5,983 nucleotides of DNA, taken from the NCBI GenBank assembly GCA_949127695.1, contig CASBQH010000128.1:1-5983 (forward strand). Direction: 5' to 3'. The position numbers and the translations under genes were made by a program. Positions within the stretch are counted from its first letter, which is position 1. Every line of letters starts with the position of its first letter. Positions 1 through 5,440 of the stretch are shown here, piece after piece. The notes beneath the pieces were generated by a model. It searched no databases, was not told where the DNA came from, and saw nothing but the letters and a program-made list of their open reading frames with translations. The stretch comes from Synechococcales cyanobacterium PMM_0073 (lineage in GTDB: Bacteria; Cyanobacteriota; Cyanobacteriia; Elainellales; Elainellaceae).

Positions 1-1
1 C

Positions 2-139
2 CTTAAAGTCAACCGGCTGGTTGGGGTTGGCTCGGATCACCTGCATCAGCGTCTGAATGGCAGCATCAGAAGAGGCTAGCGTCTGCCCTTCTACTGCCAA
101 AATTATGTCTCCTGACTGAATGCCCGCCTGAGCCGCAGG
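2..139 (-). pseudogene. rseP: RseP PDZ-domain fragment, inverted relative to the rest of the gene
   Basis: Read on the minus strand from 139 down to 2, 46 codons are open and give a typical PDZ domain of a site-2 (RseP/M50) protease. It begins PAAQAGIQSGDIILAVEGQ, continues through SSDAAIQTLMQVIRANP and ends QPVDFK at the window edge. In the RseP family this segment lies directly upstream of the part encoded on the plus strand at 127-633. Here it lies in the right place but on the wrong strand. No start codon or upstream protease part is present. The piece cannot be translated together with the plus-strand half. It is a displaced exon-like block of the same gene, produced either by a real inversion or by a fold-back chimera in assembly. 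The family assignment is from recognised sequence pattern and is strong; the cause of the inversion is undecided. Confidence 0.85.
127..139. other. Inversion breakpoint with shared inverted microhomology
   Basis: CCTGAGCCGCAGG can be read both as the end of the minus-strand PDZ block (Pro-Ala-Ala-Gln) and as the start of the plus-strand continuation (Pro-Glu-Pro-Gln before VDADG). Both readings fit the family, so the exact crossover cannot be placed inside these 13 bases. An intact gene would then carry two inverted copies of about 11-13 bases flanking the PDZ segment, which is the arrangement that favours either inversion or template fold-back. Confidence 0.6.
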
Positions 140-633
140 TGGATGCAGATGGCGTTGCCAAAATTGGGGTGCAGCTTGCGCCCAACGGCAGCGTTAGCCA
201 GTACCGTCGCCCTAACAGCATTTTTGAGGTGCTGAGCTTGGCAGCAGAGCAGTTCCAGAGCATGTTTATCACCACGGTGCAGGGTTTCTGGTCGCTGATT
301 ACCGACTTTTCTTCGGTGGCCGACAAAGTCTCTGGCCCGGTCAAAATTGTTGAGCAGGGGTCAAAGTTCGCCTCAGCCAATGCCCGGACGCTGTTTCCTT
401 TCACCGCAATCATCAGCATTAATCTGGCGATTATTAATATCCTGCCGCTGCCCGCGCTGGATGGCGGTCAGCTCGCCTTTCTGCTGGTTGAAGGACTGCG
501 CGGCAAGCCGCTGCCCGCTAAGCTGCAAGAAAACGTGATGCAGACCGGGCTGGTGCTGCTGCTGGGGCTGGGGCTGTTTTTGATGGTGCGCGACACCACG
601 CAGCTAGAAGTATTTCAGCGGCTGTTCCAGTAG
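127..633 (+). CDS. rseP: RIP metalloprotease RseP (site-2 protease, M50), C-terminal half
   Basis: This is the C-terminal part of an integral membrane zinc protease that cleaves substrates within the bilayer, in bacteria typically anti-sigma factors or signal-peptide remnants. Seen directly are PEPQVDADGVAKIGVQLAPN after the PDZ position, the SGPVKIVEQG stretch, and NILPLPALDGGQ. The last carries the Asp (codon 460-462) that supplies the third zinc ligand in this family. Two hydrophobic segments follow the usual topology: the one leading into LPALDGG, and GLVLLLGLGLFLMV near the C-terminus. The N-terminal HExxH motif and first membrane helix are absent because the gene is interrupted at the breakpoint at 127-139. 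The GTG at 139 is an internal Val codon, not a credible start. The frame stays open leftward into the inverted block to a TAA at 4-6. nth begins 32 bases after the stop codon. Confidence 0.93.
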   Translation, partial: PEPQVDADGVAKIGVQLAPNGSVSQYRRPNSIFEVLSLAAEQFQSMFITTVQGFWSLITDFSSVADKVSGPVKIVEQGSKFASANARTLFPFTAIISINLAIINILPLPALDGGQLAFLLVEGLRGKPLPAKLQENVMQTGLVLLLGLGLFLMVRDTTQLEVFQRLFQ

Positions 634-665
634 TAAAATCCAGTAGTAAGGGCGAGCTGCTGCTG

Positions 666-1346
666 ATGGCGAGTTCCCGTCGTTTTGGTGCTAAAAAGCC
701 GCGTACCCTCGAACTTCTGAGGCGGCTGAAGCTACTCTATCCTGAAGCCCCCTGCACGCTCGACTACGAGACGCCGGTGCAGCTTTTAGTGGCCACAATT
801 CTGTCGGCGCAATGTACGGATGCGCGGGTTAACCAGGTGACGCCAGCCCTGTTTCGCCGCTGCCCCGATGCGCCCGCGATGGCCGCGGCCGAGCTAGAGG
901 AGCTAGAGGAGCTGGTGCGCTCGACTGGCTTCTACCGCAACAAAGCCAAAAATATTCAGGCCGCCTGCCAAATGATTATGGCTGAGTTTGACGGTAAAGT
1001 GCCTGCCTCCATGCCAGAGCTGCTGCGGCTTCCCGGCGTGGCGCGCAAGACGGCCAACGTGGTGTTGGCTCATGCCTACGGCATTAACGCAGGCGTCACG
1101 GTCGATACGCATGTCAAACGACTCAGCCAGCGGTTAGGCTTAACCCAGCATTCTGACCCGATCCGGATTGAGCAAGATTTAATCAAGCTGCTGCCTCAGC
1201 CCGACTGGGAGAACTGGTCGATTCGGATCATCTATCATGGGCGAGCGGTTTGTACTGCCCGCAGTCCCGACTGTGATGGCTGTGCTCTCAGCGATCTCTG
1301 TCCGGCGGCGACAGCTGTCGCGCCGCTCTCTCCAGCCCTTCTCTAA
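666..1346 (+). CDS. nth: Endonuclease III (DNA glycosylase/AP lyase)
   Basis: This base-excision repair enzyme removes oxidised pyrimidines and cuts the abasic site by beta-elimination. The 226-residue protein has the full family layout. TPVQLLVATILSAQCTD lies in the N-terminal helical domain. The helix-hairpin-helix is LPGVARKTANVVLAHAYG, with the catalytic Lys at residue 128. VDTHV follows, with the catalytic Asp at 147. The [4Fe-4S] cluster loop has Cys 196, 203, 206 and 212 in the expected C-x6-C-x2-C-x5-C spacing. Length is slightly above the roughly 211 residues of the E. coli enzyme because of a short N-terminal extension and an Ala/Pro-rich tail after the cluster. The ATG at 666 is the first in frame after the rseP stop; a weak TAAGGG lies about 13 bases upstream. 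It is probably cotranscribed with rseP and with the kinase gene 23 bases downstream. Confidence 0.97.
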   Translation: MASSRRFGAKKPRTLELLRRLKLLYPEAPCTLDYETPVQLLVATILSAQCTDARVNQVTPALFRRCPDAPAMAAAELEELEELVRSTGFYRNKAKNIQAACQMIMAEFDGKVPASMPELLRLPGVARKTANVVLAHAYGINAGVTVDTHVKRLSQRLGLTQHSDPIRIEQDLIKLLPQPDWENWSIRIIYHGRAVCTARSPDCDGCALSDLCPAATAVAPLSPALL

Positions 1347-1369
1347 CAGCCGATGAGCCAGCCCAGCCC

Positions 1370-2773
1370 ATGAGCAAGCCCGCAATCATTTGTGTTGATG
1401 ATGAACCAACTGTGCTGGAAAGCTTAAAAATTGAGCTAAAGCAACTGTTGGGGGACAGCTGTCTGATTGAAACGGCTGAGAGCGGCGAAGAGGCGCTAGA
1501 GCTGTTTGAAGAGCTGCAAATTCACTACGAAATCGCCCTGGTGCTGGCTGACCAGATTATGCCCGGTCTGCGGGGCGACGAACTGTTGCGGCGCATTCAT
1601 CAGCTCTCGCCCCAGACGTTGAATATTATGATTACCGGCCATGCCGATTTGCAAACGCTGAGCCAGACGCTCCGCACCGCGCAGCTCTACCGGCATATTC
1701 CCAAGCCCTGGAATTCTGAGGATCTGCGGGTGACGGTGCTGGAGGCCATGCGGAGCTATCGCCAAGCGCGTGATCTGACGGCTGAAAACGCCTCTCTGCA
1801 ACAGACTGTGGCCGAGCTGGAGCATTCGCTCTCTAGCTTGCAGCAGTCTGAATCAGCCGAGCCAACCCCGCCCACTGGCCTAGATCGGGTCTATTTGGCG
1901 CTGGCGCTCCAGCAGCATCAACAGTATCAGGCGGCGCAGGCGCAGGTTAAGTCGCTGGAGCATCTCAACGAAGTGAAAGATCGCTTCCTCGACTCAATTT
2001 CTAACGAGCTGCGTTCGCCGATTTCTAATATTCGCATGGCCACCCAAATGCTGGAGGTGCGATTGCAGCGACTAGATGCCGATGACACAATTTTGCAGTG
2101 CGACCGCTATTTTCAGATTCTGCGAACCGAATGCCAGCGCGAGGCTGATCTCATTAACAATCTGCTGGCGCTGATTCGACTCGATAGCAATACCGACGCC
2201 CTCAATCTCTCTACCATTAATCTCAACCTCTGGATTCCGCAGATCGCCGAACCGTTTGCCGAGCGGATGCAGGAGCGCGAGCAGCAGCTGCGACTAGAAC
2301 TGCCGCCCAACCTGCCCCCGATCACCACCGATCTGTCGCACCTAGAGCGAATCTTAAGCGAGCTGCTGAGCAACGCCTGGAAATATACGCCATTGGGCGA
2401 ACGGGTGACGGTTTCTGCTCAGGTGATCCAGCTAGCTGCCGATGCAGATCAGGCCGCTCTAGAACCGCTGGGCGGCAGCATTGGCGAACTGGCCGTCTCC
2501 ACCCTGAGCGATCGCCTTCAGACAGAGCTTTGGATCAGCGTTAGCAATTCGGGGGTAGAAATTCCGCCGGAGGAGCATGAGCGGATTTTCAACCAGTTTT
2601 ATCGCATTCCTAGCCATGACTTTTGGCATCAGGGCGGTACGGGGTTGGGGCTAACCCTAGCCAAAAAGCGAGTTGAAAAGCTGCGTGGCTCGATTGCTGT
2701 TGCCAGCCAGGATCAGCAAACTACTTTTACCGTGAAGCTGCCGCTGGCGATGGACGTAGAGGCAGATTTTTAG
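1370..2773 (+). CDS. Response-regulator receiver fused to a histidine kinase core with Asn in place of the phosphoacceptor His
   Basis: This 467-residue soluble signalling protein has no membrane segment. Residues 1-125 form a receiver domain with acidic pair D10/D11, phosphoacceptor D61 in VLADQIMPG, T89 in ITGHAD and K112 in PKPW. Residues about 133-205 are Gln-rich and probably coiled coil. A HisKA-like dimerisation helix follows, but its H box reads SISNELRSPISNI, so residue 212 is Asn where the family has His. The ATPase domain has an N box (ELLSNAWKYTP, N335), a G1 box reading NSGVEIP with Asn393 for the usual Asp, an F box (RIFNQFYRIP) and a G2 box GGTGLGLTLAKK. About 30 extra residues lie between N and G1 boxes. 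Conventional His autophosphorylation should not be possible, so it may be a pseudokinase or act through partners. ATG at 1370 is the only sensible start; an ATG at 1353 runs into a stop after six codons. Confidence 0.93.
   Translation: MSKPAIICVDDEPTVLESLKIELKQLLGDSCLIETAESGEEALELFEELQIHYEIALVLADQIMPGLRGDELLRRIHQLSPQTLNIMITGHADLQTLSQTLRTAQLYRHIPKPWNSEDLRVTVLEAMRSYRQARDLTAENASLQQTVAELEHSLSSLQQSESAEPTPPTGLDRVYLALALQQHQQYQAAQAQVKSLEHLNEVKDRFLDSISNELRSPISNIRMATQMLEVRLQRLDADDTILQCDRYFQILRTECQREADLINNLLALIRLDSNTDALNLSTINLNLWIPQIAEPFAERMQEREQQLRLELPPNLPPITTDLSHLERILSELLSNAWKYTPLGERVTVSAQVIQLAADADQAALEPLGGSIGELAVSTLSDRLQTELWISVSNSGVEIPPEEHERIFNQFYRIPSHDFWHQGGTGLGLTLAKKRVEKLRGSIAVASQDQQTTFTVKLPLAMDVEADF
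2508..2515. repeat. HIP1 octamer palindrome
   Basis: GCGATCGC occurs once inside the first kinase gene. HIP1 is highly abundant in many cyanobacterial genomes. A single copy is weak support for lineage by itself, but agrees with the protein evidence. Confidence 0.6.
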
Positions 2774-2898
2774 CCGATTAGCCCAGAATTCTGAGCCAAT
2801 TGATCAAAGGGTGTGACCCATCTCCACAATTCTCAGTCCGCGACCACAATAGAAGCCAATCCGCAGCAGCCAGACAGCAGCGAGCTGTCAGACGCCCG

Positions 2899-4413
2899 AT
2901 GAACGTTAGTCCACAGTCCGAGTCACAGTCCAACTCACAGTCCGAGTCACAGCCCAACTCACAGCCGCCTATGCAGATTCTGGTCGTGGACGACACGCCA
3001 GACAGTCTGCGGCTATTGGTCAGCATCTTGAGCGAGCGAGGCTACAAAGTGCGAGCGGCTCCCAGCGGTAGGCTGGCGCTCTCGGCGGCTCAGGTGCTGC
3101 CGCCCGACTTAATTTTGCTCGATATCAACATGCCGGAGATGGACGGCTATGAGGTCTGCCGCCAGTTTAAGGCGAGTCCGCAGACCAGCCAGATCCCGGT
3201 GATTTTTTTGAGCGCCTGGAGCGAACTATTTGATAAGGTGCGTGCCTTCTCAGCGGGCGGCGTAGACTATATTACCAAGCCGTTTCAGGTCGAAGAAATT
3301 CTGGCGCGGATTCAGACTCACCTGACGCTCCGCAGTTTGCAAAAGACGCTGCATCAAAAAAACGAAACGCTGAGCCAGACGCTCACCCAGCTTCAGCAGA
3401 CCCAAACGCAGCTGATCCAGGCTGAAAAAATGGCGGCCTTGGGGCAGCTGGTGGCCAATGTGGCGCATGAGATCAATACGCCGCTGGGGGCGGTACGCTC
3501 CTCAGCCGAAATTGTCAGCCAGTTTTTGACGCAGCTGGAGCCGCTGATCCTCTCACTGCATGGCCTCACGCCCGACCAGCAGCAGCTGTTCTTTACGTTG
3601 CTTCAGCGCTCAATTGAAGCAATGCCGCAGCTGGCTCAGTTTTCTAGCCGCGAAAAGCGCCAGTTTAAGCGACAGCTGATGCAGGCGCTAGCCGCCAGGA
3701 ACCTGACCGATGCTGATGTGATGGCAGACACCCTGGTTGATATTGGCCTCTATGATGCCAGCGAGGCGATTTTGGATCAGCTGACTTCGGCTGAAAGTCG
3801 GCGGCTGCTCGAAATGCTCTACCAGCTGGCCAGTCTGCATAAGAGCACCCGCACGATTATCAGCGCCACCGATCGCGCCTCGCAGATTGTGCTGGCGCTG
3901 AAGCGCTATGTCTACCAGGAGGCCAGCGGCAGTAAAACCGAAACAGACGTAATTGAAGGGATTGAAACCGCGCTGACTCTGCATTTTAACCAGCTGCGAG
4001 GCGGCATTTCGGTGCAGCGGCAGTATGGCGAGTTTCCGCCGATTTTGGCCTACCCAGACGAGCTGATCCAACTCTGGAGCAACCTGATTAGCAACGCGCT
4101 CCAAGGCATGGACTATCGTGGCTGCCTGACGATTCGCGTCGAATCCACCGCAGCGCAGCTTCAGGTGCAGATCCAGGACAGCGGCAAGGGCATTCCGACA
4201 GCACTTCAGACCAGAATTTTCGAGCCTTTTTTCACAACCAAAGCCAAAGGCGAAGGCAGCGGTCTAGGGCTAAGCATTGTCAAAAAAATTGTCGAACGTC
4301 ACGCTGGCTCAATTCAACTCACCAGTCAGCCCGGACAGACGGTGTTTTCAGTACTATTGCCAATTGCAGCGCCAAGCTCACCCAATCTGGTGGTTCCAGC
4401 TGATCCTAGCTGA
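2899..4413 (+). CDS. Hybrid signalling protein: N-terminal receiver plus histidine kinase (HisKA/HATPase_c)
   Basis: From ATG 2899 the protein has 504 residues and no membrane segment. A Ser/Gln repeat tail (1-24) precedes a receiver domain of residues 25-145, with D31/D32, phosphoacceptor D75 in LLDINMPEMDG, S105 and K127 in KPF. A coiled coil (145-178) leads to an intact H box, VAHEINTPLGAV, with His190. About 130 helical residues follow (HGLTPDQQQLFFTLL, FSSREKRQFKRQL, ADTLVDIGLYDASEAIL). The ATPase domain has N box LWSNLISNALQGM (N399), G1 box DSGKGIP (D427), F box FEPFFTTK and G2 box GEGSGLGLSIVKK. All kinase residues are present, so ATP-dependent autophosphorylation is expected, perhaps with transfer to its own or the neighbouring receiver. 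The start is uncertain: the frame is open from TTG 2800, and ATG 2971 sits right before MQILVVDD. I prefer 2899 because 2800-2898 codes for nothing domain-like. It lies 125 bases after the first kinase gene. Confidence 0.93.
   Translation: MNVSPQSESQSNSQSESQPNSQPPMQILVVDDTPDSLRLLVSILSERGYKVRAAPSGRLALSAAQVLPPDLILLDINMPEMDGYEVCRQFKASPQTSQIPVIFLSAWSELFDKVRAFSAGGVDYITKPFQVEEILARIQTHLTLRSLQKTLHQKNETLSQTLTQLQQTQTQLIQAEKMAALGQLVANVAHEINTPLGAVRSSAEIVSQFLTQLEPLILSLHGLTPDQQQLFFTLLQRSIEAMPQLAQFSSREKRQFKRQLMQALAARNLTDADVMADTLVDIGLYDASEAILDQLTSAESRRLLEMLYQLASLHKSTRTIISATDRASQIVLALKRYVYQEASGSKTETDVIEGIETALTLHFNQLRGGISVQRQYGEFPPILAYPDELIQLWSNLISNALQGMDYRGCLTIRVESTAAQLQVQIQDSGKGIPTALQTRIFEPFFTTKAKGEGSGLGLSIVKKIVERHAGSIQLTSQPGQTVFSVLLPIAAPSSPNLVVPADPS
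2920..2967 (+). repeat. Four 12-base tandem units coding for a Ser/Gln-rich stretch
   Basis: Four consecutive units follow the pattern (G/A)A(G/C)TCACAG(T/C)C(C/G): 2920-2931, 2932-2943, 2944-2955 and 2956-2967. They alternate so that the block is also two 24-base units with two mismatches. Translated in the kinase frame they give ESQS, NSQS, ESQP and NSQP. Units are in-frame multiples of three, so copy number could change without breaking the gene. The block ends one codon before the ATG at 2971 and sits between the two likeliest start codons. Confidence 0.85.
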
Positions 4414-4430
4414 TCCAGATTAAGAACCCT

Positions 4431-4459
4431 AGCCAGACCCCGCAAAAGTTCGATAGAAT
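4431..4459 (+). promoter_or_regulatory. Weak promoter candidate for rpsN
   Basis: TAGAAT at 4454-4459 is one base from the -10 consensus and lies 38 bases before the rpsN ATG. No good -35 hexamer is seen at the matching distance (AGCCAG at 4431-4436), which is common in cyanobacterial promoters. The 84-base gap after the kinase gene leaves room for a separate promoter, but this call rests on one hexamer. Confidence 0.25.
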
Positions 4460-4497
4460 GGACAGCGCAATCTCAATCTAGAGTAGAACAGTTTTTC

Positions 4498-4800
4498 ATG
4501 GCCAAGAAAAGCATGGTCGAGCGCCAGAAAAAGCGCCAGCAGACCTTTGAGAAGTATGCTGAAAAGCGGACGGCTCTGCAAGAGCAGTTTGACGCAGCTC
4601 CAACTCAGCAAGAAAAAGTTGCCATCCACCGCCAAATTCAGCAGCTGCCGCGCAACAGCTCTCGCACTCGCCTGCACAACCGCTGCTGGATGACGGGTCG
4701 CCCCAGAGGCTACTACCGCGACTTCGGTCTGTCTCGGCATGTGCTGCGCGAAATGGCGCACAAAGGCTTGCTGCCCGGTGTGGTCAAGTCCAGCTGGTAA
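4498..4800 (+). CDS. rpsN: 30S ribosomal protein S14
   Basis: S14 is a small-subunit head protein that binds 16S rRNA near S3, S10 and S19. The 100-residue product matches the long, zinc-free cyanobacterial/plastid type over its whole length. It starts [14 protein letters not shown] and has the [15 protein letters not shown] stretch. Its C-terminal signature is [20 protein letters not shown], and it finishes [10 protein letters not shown]. Only one Cys (63) is present, so the four-cysteine zinc ribbon of short S14 proteins is lacking. The basic N-terminal helix and conserved C-terminus are complete. The ATG at 4498 gives exactly the expected start; there is no strong Shine-Dalgarno sequence. 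From memory, rseP and rpsN are close neighbours in some cyanobacteria, so the intervening kinase genes may be a lineage-specific addition. Confidence 0.98.
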   Translation: MAKKSMVERQKKRQQTFEKYAEKRTALQEQFDAAPTQQEKVAIHRQIQQLPRNSSRTRLHNRCWMTGRPRGYYRDFGLSRHVLREMAHKGLLPGVVKSSW

Positions 4801-4976
4801 AGCTAGCAGCCAAGCATCTGGCTAAAGCCATTGAATGGCAAGCGATTGGGCAAGCTGCTTCAGTCGCTTTTTGGCTTGAATGATCTCTGGCTGACGGAGA
4901 ATTAGCAAGATCAGATTTGGCGCAGGATCTGGCGGGTTCGATATCCTTAAAGCAAAGCGATTTCGCAAGCCTCTCC
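4801..4976. other. Intergenic stretch between rpsN and the unknown Cys-rich gene
   Basis: The 176 bases contain the possible terminator at 4840-4872 and no recognised RNA or repeat. On the minus strand a frame is open from about 5028 down to a TAG at 4822-4824. From a TTG at 4968 it would give 48 residues ending RLKQLAQSLAIQWL. It has no ATG and no ribosome binding site, and overlaps the start of the plus-strand gene, so I do not call it as a gene. No clear promoter for the 4977 gene is seen; GATATCCTTAAAG around 4940 is AT-rich but unconvincing. Confidence 0.4.
4840..4872 (+). terminator. rpsN: Possible intrinsic terminator after rpsN
   Basis: AAGCGATT (4840-4847) can pair with AGTCGCTT (4862-4869), seven Watson-Crick pairs plus one G-U, around a 14-base loop that itself contains AAGC/GCTT complementarity. 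The right arm merges into five T residues at 4868-4872. It lies 40 bases past the rpsN stop, a sensible place. The stem is of moderate strength and the T-run is short. The same bases are also part of a minus-strand open frame, which could explain them otherwise. Confidence 0.45.
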
Positions 4977-5363
4977 ATGCAGCATCCGTTTGAATCTGGC
5001 TACATTTTTCGCAGTCCGGGCTGTCACTTCACCTATCGAGTCATTGGCCCCTGCTGTCGGCTGTTTGATCGCGAGGAGTTGCCTTGGCCTTGCTGTCGAT
5101 TACAGTGGCGCGGCAAAGAACCCAGCTGGCGGCGAATTGGACGGCAGTTTGTGCCTGATCTAGCGACTCAAAATTCGCCCTCTTACGCCGTTGAAGTGGT
5201 GGGACAAGAATATGCCGGACATCAGTTTGTCGTGACGCTCTATGCCAGCAAGCTGCCGCAGCCGGTTCGGGCTTGGTGGCATGTGAAGAAAGCGCAGGCA
5301 GGGGATGCAGCATCGCTTGACCTTCAGCCTGCAATGCCCGCTAGCCAATCTTGCCCCACCTAA
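4977..5363 (+). CDS. Hypothetical protein with paired cysteines, function unknown
   Basis: I do not recognise this protein. From ATG 4977 it has 128 residues, no signal peptide and no membrane helix. The body reads as a compact mixed fold: FRSPGCHFTYRVIG, then PCCRLFDREELPWP, a second CCRLQWRG, then EPSWRRIGRQFVPDL, YAVEVVGQEYAGHQFVVTLYAS and PVRAWWHVKK. Six cysteines include two doublets (26/27 and 39/40), each inside a PCCRL motif and spaced 13 residues apart. Aromatic and Arg content is high; the last 20 residues look unstructured. Amphipathic spacing, ordinary codon use and 128 uninterrupted codons support coding. The frame is also open to TTG 4917, but the extra 20 residues look unlike protein core and no ribosome binding site supports either start. 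It may be a conserved cyanobacterial protein, but that is a guess. A redox or metal role for the cysteines is possible but unsupported. Confidence 0.72.
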   Translation: MQHPFESGYIFRSPGCHFTYRVIGPCCRLFDREELPWPCCRLQWRGKEPSWRRIGRQFVPDLATQNSPSYAVEVVGQEYAGHQFVVTLYASKLPQPVRAWWHVKKAQAGDAASLDLQPAMPASQSCPT

Positions 5364-5391
5364 TCCCAACCATTTGAATTTCAACCTGACT

Positions 5392-5422
5392 TTGTGGTAC
5401 TTTTGTACTGTCAGAGTATATT
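5392..5422 (+). promoter_or_regulatory. Promoter candidate for the effector-binding-domain gene
   Basis: TATATT at 5417-5422 is a good -10 hexamer and TTGTGG at 5392-5397 a fair -35, separated by 19 bases. A 19-base spacer is longer than the usual 17 and is seen at promoters controlled by MerR-family activators; no such regulator is in the window. The start of transcription would be about 20 bases before the ATG at 5449. Confidence 0.4.
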
Positions 5423-5436
5423 GCTGCATCCAGCGC

Positions 5437-5440
5437 GAGG
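5437..5440 (+). promoter_or_regulatory. Ribosome binding site deciding the start at 5449
   Basis: GAGG lies 8 bases before the ATG at 5449, good spacing for a Shine-Dalgarno sequence. It supports that start over the more upstream in-frame ATG at 5305, which lies inside the previous gene. Confidence 0.55.

Noticed and set aside
139..141. GTG as the start of a short RseP-like gene
   Set aside because: The family similarity continues upstream of it (PEPQ before VDADG), so it is an internal Val codon of a broken gene.
66..419. Minus-strand open frame of 117 codons over rseP
   Set aside because: It is out of phase with the real minus-strand PDZ block (139-2) and runs antisense through the clear plus-strand RseP coding region; its product resembles nothing.
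2809..2821. GGGTGTGACCC hairpin between the kinase genes as a terminator
   Set aside because: The stem is only four pairs and no T-run follows.
3688..4104. Minus-strand open frame of 138 codons within the second kinase
   Set aside because: It lies fully antisense to strongly conserved kinase sequence and has no recognisable domain; long antisense frames are expected in such GC-rich genes.
4398..4417. Direct repeat of AGCTGATCC at the end of the second kinase gene
   Set aside because: Two adjacent copies spanning the stop codon; too short and too local to indicate a site or element.
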